A DNA stretch of 64,000 nucleotides, taken from contig NC_059406.1 in assembly GCF_905220565.1 (NCBI RefSeq), forward strand, positions 196,001-260,000, in the 5' to 3' direction. The position numbers and the translations under genes are program-made. Position 1 is the stretch's first letter; each line of letters opens with the position of its first letter. Positions 46,701 to 58,696 of this stretch are shown here, in pieces. The DNA comes from Melitaea cinxia. Taxonomy: Eukaryota; Arthropoda; Insecta; Lepidoptera; Nymphalidae. A model generated the notes under the pieces. It saw only the letters and a list, made by a program, of their open reading frames with translations, had not been told where the DNA came from and searched no databases.

Positions 46701-47692
46701 GAACAAGAAGATTTATCTTGTAATCAATTGTCAATTACTGTACCACTGTCCGTTTATTTTTTTGTATGGAAAAGGATTAGCTTTTATGTATGTTACGGTT
46801 TTTTTTTTTGAGTTAGCTTAACATATACGTAATAGTTGATAATTGGCTTCAAAATGTTATTGATGTAGGTTCCATTGTAAATAAAAGAATTAATTCGTTT
46901 CCAGTGCACGATATCTTGACACTTCCGCAAATTACTAAATGTATAAATAATACGCTATATGTAATGTAAACCCAAGTAATGATTAAGAAAGGAAAGGCGA
47001 ATTCGAAGGGATGGCGTAAGGAAAGACCATAACACAAGTAAAACAGTGTTGCATGTATGTGGCTCTTAGGATAAGGCACCCTAAAATACGGAAGGCTTTA
47101 CGGACTGACGTGTGACACTGCCGAGATTGTAAGAAATGATTGGGGTTTGCAAGTTGCCTAAATTATTTCCGTGTTGTTTCTGTGGCTAATAAGGAGAAAC
47201 ACAGCTAGTTCTTTATTTTTTTAGTTAGTTGGGTTTTTAACGTCCGACACGAACGTCATAGGGATGTTATCACACATTGTAAAGGACGTAGTAAACAATA
47301 TTTACATCTCTCATGTTCGGTAAGTAGGTTCTTATTACCTCCAAATGGGGCTTGTAGTTGACTAATTAGCGCTCTGGGGTAATAATGCACCTAGAAAAGT
47401 CCTAGGGTGGTAAGTAATAAAAAAAAAACACTTCTTTCTTTAAAAAATTTCGCGTACATCTAACCATCATACTGGCAATAGACACCATGCATTCAGCCCA
47501 ATGACCAAAGAGGTCGCTTTGCTATTCAGCCTTGTTTCGTGTGAGTATAATAGTCATCAATTTTAAATATCGAACATCACATCTTTTTCAAGAGTTGATC
47601 CGCAACCATCAACTTCTGCTGAAGTAAGCTTCATCCCGTCAGATTTTGTCGGGCTGCAATTGATGCCTTACAGCCCTTGGCTATTAATATAG
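46701..47692. other. No gene recognised
   Basis: Unique-looking DNA before the second LTR element. No exon signals worth reporting. Confidence 0.45.
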
Positions 47693-48138
47693 TGTTAAGG
47701 ACACACAAAGAAACTAGCGCCATCTAGCGGCAACCATTAAAACCACGCAAAGACAGAGACCGCATGAAACTCTCTGCTCAATACCAGATGGCGTTAGAGG
47801 AACTACTGTGGAACTTTATAGAAGTATAGTCTCGAAAACTGGGCACATGCGCGAACTTTCCAGAATGGTCTGGGCCTCGCGTCGGACGATATAAATAGCC
47901 GCAGGTAGGCGAGCGAGGCAGTTCAGTTTGAGCGATCTTCGAGGCGACTTCAAGAGTGAAATCTAGTGATCAAGAGTAGTACCAGCGAATCCTACGACTG
48001 AGGACATCGTGAGTGCTTAGTGTTTGAAATTAGTGCTTAGTGTTTGAACCTAGTGCTTTGTGTTGGACCTAGTGCTAGTGAATAAAGTCTTGAAAAGAGT
48101 CAGCAGGTCTTTCTCTCCAAATCCTTCGAACCCTAACA
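47693..48138 (+). repeat. Solo-side (5') LTR of a Gypsy element
   Basis: Begins TGTTAAGG and ends CCCTAACA (TG..CA), 446 bp, followed by TGGTGTCAGAAGTGG as the primer-binding region. AATAAA at 48081-48086. A 20-bp unit (TAGTGCTTAGTGTTTGAA) recurs about three and a half times at 48011-48078. No matching 3' LTR is found downstream in the window. Confidence 0.8.
47888..47928 (+). promoter_or_regulatory. LTR core promoter
   Basis: TATAAATA at 47889-47897 lies about 33 bases before TCAGTT (47923-47928), the arthropod initiator. Spacing fits a TATA plus initiator RNA polymerase II promoter. Confidence 0.7.
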
Positions 48139-48175
48139 CGTAACAACTGGTGTCAGAAGTGGTGGAAGTGATGGA

Positions 48176-50239
48176 ATCCAGACAGACCCGGAGAAACTGG
48201 AAGCAGTCCAAAAATGGCCTACCCCTAAGGACAAAACCGAAGTGCGGGCATTCCTCGGACTGTGCTCATACTACAGGCGTTTTGTTAAGGGATTCTCAGA
48301 GATAGCCAAGCCACTACATCGGCTGACAGAAGATAAACGACAATTTAGTTGGGATGGGACTTGTGAAGATTCTTTTCAGAAACTGAAAAAACATCTGTGT
48401 GAAACACCAATCCTGGGATATCCACAAACCGAAGGTCGATTTATAGTCGACACGGATGCAAGCAACACGGCCATTGGAGGGGTGTTATCTCAAAAACAGG
48501 GTGAACGAGAAGTAGTTATTGCATATTTCAGCAAATCTTTATCCAAGCCAGAGAGAAACTACTGTGTGACAAGAAGAGAACTCTTGGCTGTTGTAAAGAC
48601 GCTACAACATTTCAACAAGTATCTCATCGGCAGACAGTTCTTACTGCGAACTGATCACGCAGCCTTGAAGTGGCTACTGCAATTCAAGAACCCAGAAGGT
48701 CAAGTAGCTCGATGGATTGAGCAGCTTTAGGAGTACGACTTCAAGGTGGAACACCACAGCGGAAAGATGCATGGGAATGCCGATGCACTCTCACGAAGGC
48801 CGTGTTCGGAGGACTGCAAACATTGTGTTAAGCAAGAATCTAATGAAGTAACATTAAAGCTAACAAGAACAAGTGCTTTGGGTATCTGGGAGAGTGATGC
48901 CATGAGGGAAGCTCAAGAAAGAGATGACGACCTTCGGCACATCATCACATGGAAGAAACGGGGTGACGTAAAACCAATCTGGAGTGAGGTTGCACCCACT
49001 GGCGCTGTCACTAAGGCGTACTGGGCTCAATGGGACAGTCTGATACTTCAAAACGGAATACTCTACCGGAAATGGGAGAAGACTAACGGCAGAGAGTTCC
49101 ACCTTCAGATAATTGTCCCAAGAACGAGAGTACCAGATGTTCTCCGTGAAATACATGATGGCGTATCAGGAGGTCATCTAGGTGTCAAGAGGACGTTAAC
49201 AAAAGTGCGAGAACGATTCTACTGGTTGCATTGTCGAGATGATGTACAGGATTGGTGCCGCAAATGTACTACTTGCGCTACTGTAAAAGGACCACAGACC
49301 AGGAGCCGTGGGAATCTGCGGTTGTATAACGTCGGTGCACCGTGGGAACGAATTGCAGTTGACGTAGCGGGGCCATTTCCTGTAACGGAATCGGGAAACA
49401 AGTATTTTATGGTCGTCATGGACTACTTCACCAAATGGCCCGAAGTGTTCGCCATACCAAACCAAGAAGCTACAACAGTCGCTACTAAGTTAGTCGAAGA
49501 AGTGATATGTCGCTTTGGCGTGCCTCTAGAAATCCATTCCGATCAGGGCAGGAACTTCGAATCGCAAGTATTCCAGGAAGTATGCAGAATTTTGGGCATG
49601 CATAAGACGAGGACCACCGCGTACCATCCACAGTCTGATGGAATGGTTGAGAGATTTAACCAGACCCTTGAGAGGCATTTGGCGAAATTGGTAGACGACA
49701 AACAAAAAGATTGGGACAAGTATATACCGCTCTTCCTTCTGTCGTACCGAACCGCCGAGCATGAGAGCATAAAAGCTACCCCGGCGTATGTCAATTACGG
49801 TAGAGAATTACGAATACCAGTAGACCTATTGACTGGAGGGGCACCGGAGGGACCAAATACCGTACAAGACTATGTCAGCGATTTAAGGGAAAAAATGCGC
49901 TATATACACGCCTTGGTTCGGGAAAATGGGTTACATTCAAGCGAGAACATGAAAACCAGATACGACCGGAAATCGAACACGAGCGGCTTCAAGGAAGGGT
50001 CACTGGTGTGGCTGCATAACCCAACCCGCCGGAAAGGGAAATCGCCAAAGTTGCAGACCAAGTGGGACGGTCCATACAAAGTGGTTACCCGACTGAATGA
50101 TGTGACTTACAGGATTCAAAAGCAACCAAGAGGGACATTCAAAGTGGTACACATAGACCGTCTGGCGCGATACCATGGCAGTAACAACGATGCTCGGGAC
50201 GATATTCAAAAATGTTTAGAATTCCTAATGTGTGGGTAA
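48176..50239 (+). pseudogene. Gypsy pol: end of RT, RNase H and integrase
   Basis: One frame from 48176 to 50239, broken only by TAG at 48728-48730. It opens at the conserved end of RT (TDPEKLEAVQKWP, then RAFLGLCSYYRRFVKGFS). RNase H follows with VDTDASNTAIGG, RRELLAVV and RTDHAALKWL, the catalytic acidic residues. After the stop, the integrase has a zinc-binding His/His/CRKC region (residues 127-164 of the 497-residue part). Its core has Asp186, Asp246 and Glu282 spaced as D,D35E, and the C-terminal part contains KWDGPYKVV. Gag, protease and most of RT are missing: the frame begins about 20 bp after the primer-binding region. Close to 412/mdg1-type Gypsy elements by wording. Likely dead, though the integrase half is intact. 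Confidence 0.92.
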
Positions 50240-50866
50240 CACAAAAAATAAAATCGTACATATTACAATTTAATGTTTTAAATATTTTAAAAGTATTGTA
50301 AATATCATTATATTTACAATGTTCAAAAAAGCTTATGAAATTATAAAAAAATCAAATAATTAAACTGAATTAGTTCAATTGACGACCTATTGTAATCGCG
50401 CCGACATATTCATGTCATTTTTCTAAAATAGTCTTAGATTCCAAGAGGAAATTGGACAAAATTATATGCACAGCACAACCAGATACAGGTGAATATCCAT
50501 AAAATTAAATACAATATTTTTTTATTTGCGTATTTTCCACCACAGCATGAAAAATGCGCTCCAATATCACATAATATCGTAAGAGATACGTTCATAGGTG
50601 TAACATAAATCTTCGTAGGGATCGGATTGGGCCGGTGTCGTCGAAGATAGATGTTCGATACAAACAAAATTCGCAACTCGAAACTGAGCTGTGAACCGGA
50701 GTTTTAGTTATAAGTTTTAGTCGATTCGAGATGCAGTCGAAACTTGTAGAACTGTAGTCTTCACTATTTTGTGTTTTTCTATCCGCTTGGTCTTTTGAAA
50801 AATTTGGTGAAATATATATTTTTCAAGTAAGCATAACTTGCTTTATTATTCATTATATTTTATTTT
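50240..50866. other. No gene; downstream flank of the Gypsy element
   Basis: Could contain the element's 3' untranslated part, but no polypurine tract or LTR copy is seen. Confidence 0.4.
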
Positions 50867-50999
50867 AGCTCCTGGGGGGATTGGGGATTGGGTCGGCAAC
50901 GCGCTTGCGATGCTTCTGGTGTTGCAGGCGTCTATAAGCTACGGTAATCGGTTACCATCAGGTGAGCCGTACGCTTGTTTGCCGACCTAGTGACATAAA
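50867..50999 (-). repeat. Family B repeat, half copy
   Basis: Minus strand from CACTAGGTCGGCAAACAAGC at the right to CCCCAGGAGCT. The second half of the family is missing. Confidence 0.85.
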
Positions 51000-51449
51000 A
51001 AAAAAAATTAAGCTTCCGCATGTAAGTAAGCTATAATGTTATAAATAAATCAACAAAATAATTGTTATGATACTGAAGCAGCTCTACCAGTTACATATTT
51101 ATTTTATAGTAATAACTTACTATAAATAGTTTAGCTAAAGTCAGAAATGATATATTTCTATTGTCCTCAATAAAATAATTCCTAGAAGATATCTTAGCTC
51201 AAGATTCATTAAATATTTAATTACATAAATCGAAATTGGAATAACAGACGCGACTCGCCAGACAGCGAAATGATAACACTCAAACTTTAAATATTATATA
51301 AGTATAGTTAATATTTACATAAATAAAGAAAATGGAGGATTAATAATTGTGTTTGCTCGCAAACATCCATGTAGAAAGAGGTAGAATTGTTTCGTCCGAA
51401 AATTTACAACTTACGAACTTTTTGTCTTCTCAACAAAGGTGAAAACTCA
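51000..51449. other. No gene; Family C scrap at 51345-51366
   Basis: AATTGTGTTTGCTCGCAAAC at 51347 is an isolated Family C hairpin end. Otherwise nothing. Confidence 0.45.
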
Positions 51450-51745
51450 AAAATTTTGAAATGTCAGAGGCATTGGGCATTGATGATGGTGCCATGGAAC
51501 AACTGGTAATGGAACGATTCTTTGGCCGGCTGAGGAAAGTTCTTAATAGTTTTCTATTGGGCGGTAACAAGGTACGTGCCGTTAACAGTTTGGTTGCCTT
51601 TTATCGCCTATACCTTCGGCATTTTGAGATGGACTCAAACAAAATCAGATTCCTTTCCGTGTCCTTGGCCGTAAACTGTTAACAGAATCCTCGATCGTCT
51701 CCAATGAGATTATACATCCCACGTAAAAAAAACTTATGATTACCG
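51450..51745 (+). pseudogene. LINE reverse transcriptase C-terminal remnant (R2/R4-like)
   Basis: A frame at 51461-51682 encodes FFGRLRKVLNSFLLGGNKVR and AVNSLV, then in a shifted frame PRSSPMRLYIPRK near 51690-51725. The pattern of a basic RLRKVL helix, GGNKVRAVN, and a later PR..RLYIPRK matches the region after the RT palm in R2/R4-type LINEs. The assignment is from recall of family patterns and is moderate. Confidence 0.5.
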
Positions 51746-52221
51746 TTGTTCGTATGGCCAGCAAAGTTCTTTCATACCCAGATGTAGACCAACCTAGCTT
51801 TATATTCTGATTACAACACGGTTTCTTTAGGCAGACATAACCCAAAAAGTACCATATACGAGTATGTGTTCATAGAACTTTATTAACAATCAAGTTTTAA
51901 TATTTATGCAACGTAACAACAAAATGGTAATATAAATTCTTAAGATTTATTCCTTTAATTAAAAAGTTATTCCGCCAACATTTATAATAAACGAACAAAA
52001 AGTTTCCACGGCATGATTATTGAAATGGAACTCTTCGCCGCTTCACTGTTATCTGTTTAACTAAACGTACTCTTCTGGAAGTCCAAACTCAAGCAGAGAT
52101 GTCACGATAACATATGAATTATAATTTTTTTAGAATCATATCAATGCGCTGAAAGAGCATTTAAATACGACTAAATATTTAATGATGAGATGAGATAATT
52201 AATGCGATCATTGATTGATTG
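51746..52221. other. No gene recognised
   Basis: AT-rich, no shared repeats. Confidence 0.45.
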
Positions 52222-52640
52222 ACTGTGTCAGCCTGTAACATCATAGCAGTAGCTAGGCATAGGCTTCTTTCTCCATATAGGAAAGTGTCGGAATTTAGTC
52301 TACCATTTTTTTATATCACTAGTTCGGCAAACAAGCGTACGGCTCACCTGATGGTAAGCGATTACCGTAGCTTATAGACGCCTGCAACACCAGAAGCATC
52401 GCAAGCGCGTTGCCGACCCAATCCCCAACTCCTCCAGGAGCTCTGGTCACCTTACTCACCAATAGGAACACAATACTGCTTGAAAGCAGTATCATTTAGC
52501 TGTGATATTCTGTAAGGTCGAGGTATTACCCCAGTCGGGCTGCTCCATATTTTGAGCAGGAAATTTCTGCTGTGCCCTACCTCAGTCACCATACTGCTCC
52601 ACTACGGCTTGGCGAATATATATCCTACTATGAGTAACTA
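52222..52640 (-). mobile_element. Family A SINE tail, split by a Family B insertion
   Basis: The left part (GTGTCAGCCTGTAACATCAT to GTCTACCA) and the right part (ACCATACTGCTCCACTACGG to CTATGAGTAAC) are contiguous in other copies. Family B sits between them. Confidence 0.8.
52306..52586 (+). mobile_element. Family B repeat, complete, with defined boundaries
   Basis: Starts after TACCA with TTTTTTATATCACTAGTTCG and ends CTGTGCCCTACCTCAG before TCACCA. ACCAT on both sides suggests a short target duplication of about 5 bp. Confidence 0.8.
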
Positions 52641-52835
52641 AGTAGACGCCACGTTGGCGCAACGGTCACAGCCATGGATTGTGCCGGTTGCGCTGGCGGT
52701 TGCGGGTTCGATCCCCGCACATGACAAACATTTGTATTGGCCATCCAGGTGTTTGCCGTGATTTGGGTGTTTGTGCAGTCCCTGTGGGTCTCCCCACCGT
52801 GCCTCGGAGAGCACGTTAAGCTGTCACCGTAGGGT
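52641..52835 (+). mobile_element. Family A SINE, head and middle
   Basis: GCCACGTTGGCGCAACGGTC (box A) and GCGGGTTCGATCCCCGC (box B), then CATGACAAACATTTGTATTG to CGGAGAGCACGTTAAGC. The tail is lost. Confidence 0.85.
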
Positions 52836-53084
52836 GTAGTCAAAAGTGTGATCGGGCGAGATGAACGGAGCAAGTGAGAGAGGCACACATTTCCTTTCTC
52901 TCTTCCTCTCGTAGCCAGTTAAGTTTCGTATATCTGAGATACAGTGCAGGCCTATTGTGCACACCCTTTTTTTGTACCAAAAGAGAAGCAAAAGCTTGAC
53001 TGACTAAACAGATACATAAGGTGAATCTAAGGACCATATCCATCAAATAAAATAAAAATAAATAAATAAAATAAAATATAATAC

Positions 53085-53328
53085 CTTACTAACCGAATTA
53101 AAAAAGAGCAGATTCTCAAATCGACTGTATATTTTTTTTATATTTACATACACTACCCCATTACTTTTTACTAGGTGTAGCGATGATTCTTCTTTTATTC
53201 GAATAATTTAATGCGTAATTTTTGAAGAGTTAACTACGTTGATGATGTTCTCATTTTTTTTGTTACATTAACTGTCGATATCAATGGAAGTAAATTTTCT
53301 TTTGTTTTATGACAAACACAAACATTCG
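53085..53328 (+). mobile_element. Family C element, diverged
   Basis: ACTAACCGAATTAAAAAAGA, CAGATTCTCAAATCGACTG, TTACTTTTTACTAGGTGTAG and, at the right, ATGGAAGTAAATTTTC with a decayed hairpin (TTGTTTTATGACAAAC). Confidence 0.65.
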
Positions 53329-54922
53329 CAAAAAAAGACAAATTTGTCAGCGTCTTTAACTCATTCATGAACTAAAGCACTCCACAACTAATACTGTATG
53401 CACATATGATAGAGCTATTTCTAAAGCTTTGGTCCAGCCGTTCATGTATAAGCTCTAGTTACTAAAATTACCCACAAATAGATTCTGCCTTAATACTTCG
53501 GACAGGTCTATTTGTGTTATCTCAGACTTAACTTGTATTATGCTATTACGTATTTGTGTAGGTTGATTTGGACAAGGATCAACCTGTTTTGCCTACTCAC
53601 CTCACTAGTAATTTTACTGTCCATATGTACCTATAGTTTGGATGAGGTAATCGATAATTTAAGTAAATTGTTTATTATTACTAGCTTGTTCTCCTGTTGA
53701 AATATAATCTATGACACTAAGATTATAATGTAATATTATAGATGAAATAATTATCAGAATTGGTCAACAATTTATTGTATTTGAAAACTTGTTTGGTAGA
53801 AGTTGTTGAATTTATCTATTACAAGTATGAAATCAAATATTTCTGTTCCAAAAATAAGATATAACTATAGATTGCATTAATAATGCCGGAGAAATTATAG
53901 TCTCACAGAAATATTTTGGTACTGCTTAAGTATTCATATTTTGACCTGACCACAGCTTTCCTGACCCAAATACGTATTACACATATTTTCAAATATTTTA
54001 TGTAAATAAATGGACACCGCCCACCCTTCGCATCCTTGCCGTACCGTGGATGATAAATAGCCGAATAAGTGAACATGCAGGCGCTCCACACGAGCTGCAC
54101 GAGAGTTTCCAAGTCCGCTCATTATTCCTTCTGTGTGAGGGTACGGAAACGAGCCAAGTTAAAGTTTTTGTCTCGTAATGAAGTGCAGCGCACGAACAAA
54201 TAGAAGTGGTTGCAATGAATAATGACTTTTGAGGTTTAAATCATTAATGATTTTTAATAGCTTTCAATAGATATTCATTTTGTGTCGATGAAAAGCCTTC
54301 AAAAGAACTCAATATCATTAACGGTAAAAGAATATTTTTAATGAGGTTTAAAAATGGACGGAAAATTGAGACTTAGGATTTCATGTTATGAAACAGAGAT
54401 TATATGTTTGTATGAATTTTTAAACTTTCAAGGTCGCTCTGAAAACTTTCCATTCTACGGCACTCTTTATTTTGGCATCATTGTAGGCGCGATGATGACA
54501 GTTACCGAACTAATATAAAAATCGCAATAAGTCCCATATAATAAAATATGTTGTACTATTTTTTGATAAAACTAGATCGGTAAACATGCGTACGGCTCGG
54601 TGACACTTCTGAGTCGAGTAAAAACTGAACTGGTTCATTGGTAATATTTTATTTGTTATAGAAATAGAAATGCGTTTTAAGTTGTTGCTCTGAAAAACTA
54701 AAACATTTGTTATCTTAAAAACGCTGCGTTTGTTTGATTATATTGAAGTTACTACGAAGCTAATGTAATATGCTTACTATTGCAGGAGTGTTGAAGAGTA
54801 ATGTAGCAGCGACTTATTTGAAGAGTAGAACCATCTTCTATATTTTTTTTTGTACTTCTAATGACACCACGCCATGCAACGTGTCCTTAAAAGCTACTAG
54901 ATAAAAAAGTGCGTGCGTACAA
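53329..54922. other. No gene; Family B scrap at 54571-54605
   Basis: The scrap reads AACTAGATCGGTAAACATGC. The remainder has a few frames of 60 to 70 codons that I cannot link to any family. Confidence 0.4.
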
Positions 54923-55112
54923 AGTACACATGTCAGAAGTGAAACTTCTTTGGTAAATTAATTTTGAAGTCTCGTTTATATTTATACAAATCTAAAGCTT
55001 TAGATTTCCGTTCCAGCGCCATCGACAAAAACATTGCCGTTTCATCAAAACGTTGCCGTTTCATACGTAAAAATTTTACCCTCCTGCGCATAAAGAAGTT
55101 TCACTTCGAAAA
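54923..55112. mobile_element. MITE with GAAACTTCTTT inverted ends
   Basis: Same ends as the copy at 36575 (AGAAGTGAAACTTCTTTG and AAAGAAGTTTCACTTCG) and the same inner words (CTCGTTTATATTTATA, CGTTCCAGCGCCATC). About 95 bp shorter inside. Confidence 0.8.
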
Positions 55113-56407
55113 ATGTCTAAAGCACACAAGTTCAGTTTAATTACATTGATGTTACGAGCAATCTCACGTCTCATTTCGTCTTAAGCTATTTATATATATT
55201 ATCATTAATTTTATATTTGTTTTTTTCTTTTGTTTTCGTTTTTTTCTTCATGTTATATATATATGTCATATGTACCATTATATTTTATTGTATAGTGTAA
55301 TGTATTTGTTGGTGTTCTAAGTAATAATTTCACGTTTATAGATATAAGTGGAAACTTTGCTGGCTTAGTCATTCTTATTGTCTTGTGAATTAATTGTATT
55401 GTTTTGTGCTGTTTGTTTCCCAATAAAAAAAAAATATCATAAAATATATTATTTAAATATGTTCGCTGCACTTACGCTTTTCGATATAACGTAAATCACA
55501 AAAGACTATGCGTTTGTCCTAGATTTTTAGTAGCTTTTGTAAAAATTACATTAGTTATAATGTATTTACATAAGAGTTCACGACATTTTTGTTGCTTGTG
55601 GAAGCCTATGTCCAGCAGTGGACTGCGATAAGCTGATGTGTGTGTATGTGTGGATATAGTGTACACTATAATTTAATAATTATCTCTTTATAGTAAATGT
55701 AATTTGCCTCAAAGCTAAACTCCAGTAAGAAATATTAAAAAAATGCTTAATATACCACCCTCTCCCCTTGTAACCTCATAAAATATGTTATTCCATAAAT
55801 GTTGAACCCTTATTTTATTTTATTATTATTAAATTGTTTTATTTTATTATTATGTTATTCTGCCGTCGACAAGAATAATTAAAGTGTAGCTAAGTATTGT
55901 CATCCCAGGGCTAGTAAAATATTTATTTATTTTTTTACTAATAAAGAAGAAATAATTAAAAAAAAAACAATGTTGAATTTCTGAACTGAAACTTCCGATT
56001 TTCATATGACGAAAAAGTTCTTTCACAATTTCGTTAATTTTACCGTTTTTTCGGAATAAAGTATATGAAGAACGCTGTCATAAAATATAATTTCAGCATA
56101 AAGCGGTCACGGAACCGGAACCATGAACAGGTGCTCATTAAGAATTGCCACGTAAATAAAAGCCTCGCCCGGTTCCGTATGTAAAACGCGTTTTAATTGG
56201 CGCCTCAGTTTCTCAGTGACAAAGTGTTTAAATAGTGAACGAACGAGTTGAGTGAACGTTGGGGATTTCGCTTTTAGCTTTGTTCTGTTCCATTTAGACT
56301 CGCATTGATGTCATTTTATCGGGTACTCGCTGTACGCGTGGCTTCGCCGTTGTGTTTCGAGGTTTTTTATATATGAAAAGTCAACTTACATTACGGTGGA
56401 TTAGACC
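55113..56407. other. No gene; RTE tail scrap at 55594-55640
   Basis: CTTGTGGAAGCCTATGTCCA and GCAGTGGACTGCGATAAGCT form the last 45 bases of an RTE LINE, plus strand. Elsewhere AT-rich simple DNA. Confidence 0.45.
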
Positions 56408-56900
56408 TTTGACTAGCCCGTTGGCGCAGTTTGTAGTGACCCTGCTTTCTGCTCCATGGGTTGTGGGTTCGATTCCTACCCCGAGTCTGGTTGTAATATA
56501 TATATTTATTTATTTTATTTATTTATTCTTAATGTACACCAAAATACAGACACATATAAAGAAAGACACAATAGAAGATGTACAAAGGCGATCTTATCGC
56601 CAAATAGCGATCTCTTCCAGATAACCTTTGGGTACAGGACACGATACAGTAGCAGCGGTTAAGGTGTGCAAAAATTAAGGAGTAAAGATCAATTATAAAT
56701 AGGTAAAAACTACGATATGATAAACTTACATAATTATTAAAAAAAAAAAAAAAAAATATTTATTCATATATCTATATATGTATCATTTATAAGTATGTTT
56801 ATCGAAAACAAAATGTAGCTATACCAGTCGGCTGTTACCTATAACACAAGCATTAAGTTGCTTACTTCAGGAACAGACAACCGTGTGTGTGTTGTATAGA
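56408..56900 (+). mobile_element. Family E tRNA-derived SINE, split by a LINE tail
   Basis: The head CTAGCCCGTTGGCGCAGTTT with box B GGGTTCGATTCCTACC (56408-56500) and the tail GTAGCTATACCAGTCGGCTG to GGAACAGACAACCG (56815-56885) match the uninterrupted copy at 20236-20466. About 300 bp lie between them instead of a TA-rich linker. Confidence 0.8.
56505..56645 (-). mobile_element. LINE 3' tail inserted in Family E SINE
   Basis: Minus strand reads GGAAGAGATCGCTATTTGGC, GATAAGATCGCC and GGTGTACATTAAGAATAAAT, the 3' untranslated end of a lepidopteran LINE also seen, plus strand, at 63425-63590. Confidence 0.65.
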
Positions 56901-57379
56901 TATTATACATATTTAAGAAAAAGACCTTGATTATTTTGTTGAAGTAAAATTCAAACAGTACAGACGATCGGTTGTACAGCTTCCGCCCGGAGTGAATATT
57001 TGGTTATAGAAATATTCCATCTGATTGATTATCGCTGTCGTTCTCCTCGCCGTGATGTTTTGTAGGGTTAAAATATTGTTTGAAAAAAAAAAAACTAAAT
57101 CTCATCTACATTAGTCTTTGCGGTCGTCCCATTTCATTATCTTACTTTTCTTACCTCTTCCTAGGTTTTTATACAAAGTAATTGCCACCTGACCTCTTTC
57201 TCGGATTTTATTACGTTGGAACTTTTTTGCGCTAAGAATAATACTGGAAGTGATATTTTAATTCTCATTGATGTTTCTGTTACGAAAGAAAAATCTACTT
57301 ATTTAGTTTTTTAAATTTCATCTTAAGAAAAATAATAGTGTATAAATAAAGAAATGGGATAGAACTACGTTTTTTTTTT
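56901..57379. other. No gene recognised
   Basis: AT-rich, no frames or shared repeats. Confidence 0.45.
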
Positions 57380-57655
57380 ATACAACTTGGTCGGCAAACA
57401 AGCGTACGGCTCACCGAGCCATAAGCGATTACCGTAGCTTATAGAAAAGTCTGCAACACCAGATTCATCTCAAGCGCGTTGCTGACCCTATCCAGGAGCT
57501 CTGGTCACCTTACTCACCAACAGGAACACAACACTGCTTGAATGCAGTATTATTTAGCTGTGGTCTTCTGTAAGGTCGAGGTACTACCCCAGTCGGGCTG
57601 CTCCAGATTTTTAGCAGGAAATTTCCTGCTGTGCCCTACTTCAGTTAACTCCTTG
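57380..57655 (+). repeat. Family B repeat, complete
   Basis: From AACTTGGTCGGCAAACAAGC to TTTCCTGCTGTGCCCTACTT. Confidence 0.85.
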
Positions 57656-57885
57656 GAGAAGGATATTTTATAAATCCATGATTACACCATTATTAAATCG
57701 CAGTCCATAATATCGTATTCGTTTATATTTAAAGTCACAGCTTAAGTTACTTCTAGTCATAGGTATGTATAGCCTATAACGCGTACATGTTCCTGTACTT
57801 ATAAGATCGAAAAGCTTAATTAATAGTACATATTTTTAACAAAACACTTTCTGACTTAATGCGCATTACTCTAAGTGATTATCGA

Positions 57886-58187
57886 TATCTATAGGCATAC
57901 TAATATTATAAAGCTGAAGAGTTTGTTTGAACGCGCTAATCTCAGGAACTACTAGTCCAATTTCAAAAATTATCTCAGTGTTAGATAGCCCATTTATCAA
58001 GGAAGGCTATAGGCTATATATCATCACGCTAAGACCAATAGGAGCGGAGCAACAATGAAGAATGTTTCAAAATCAGGTATTTTTTCCTTTTGAGAGCTTC
58101 CGCTGCGTGCGCTGCGTAAATAGTTAAAGCTAGCGTTAGTCCAAAGTAACTATCCACGAGGACGAAGTCGCAGGCAGAAGCTAGTTG
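57886..58187 (+). mobile_element. Helitron, second type
   Basis: Starts TATCTATAGGCATACTAATA with TTATAAAGCTGAAGAGTTTG and ends GGACGAAGTCGCAGGCAGAA GCTAGTT. This is a widespread lepidopteran non-autonomous Helitron. No coding sequence. Confidence 0.7.
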
Positions 58188-58696
58188 TTAAATAAAATCT
58201 TCTGCTTCATAATTCTGTAAATGTTACAACGACACAAACTATACATAAAAAAGCTCTCATCTAAATCTCGTTGAACTAAGATTACGCCTGCGATCGTAAC
58301 AACGCGATCGTTCTCTTCGTGTTTCGTTTCAAACAATAATTAATTACAACAAAACGTATTAATTTGAGTCAAAGTGTTATTAAAATAAAGAGACAAAAAA
58401 CCTTTGACACAATCGGTGCGCTAATTAATGTAAGGCAACGAATTATGAATTTAATTAATTTCTCAGCTGGTTTGCCATTTAAAATATAATTAATTTGATA
58501 TGAGATATATACAAAATTATACAACAGAACAATATTTTAACATGATAATTATATTTCTGTATTGAATTGTATGCAAATTATCAAAAGGCGTATTTTGTGT
58601 CTATAAAATTAATTACTGGTAACGTCCGCCGTTTTTGAATCTGTTTGTTTTGCTTTTCTCCATCCTGCGTACACGACTTAAGGATAGTTTTTTTTT
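58188..58696. other. No gene recognised
   Basis: AT-rich, no features. Confidence 0.5.

Noticed and set aside
49196..49794. Minus-strand frames of 66-89 codons
   Set aside because: They are antisense to the Gypsy integrase frame.
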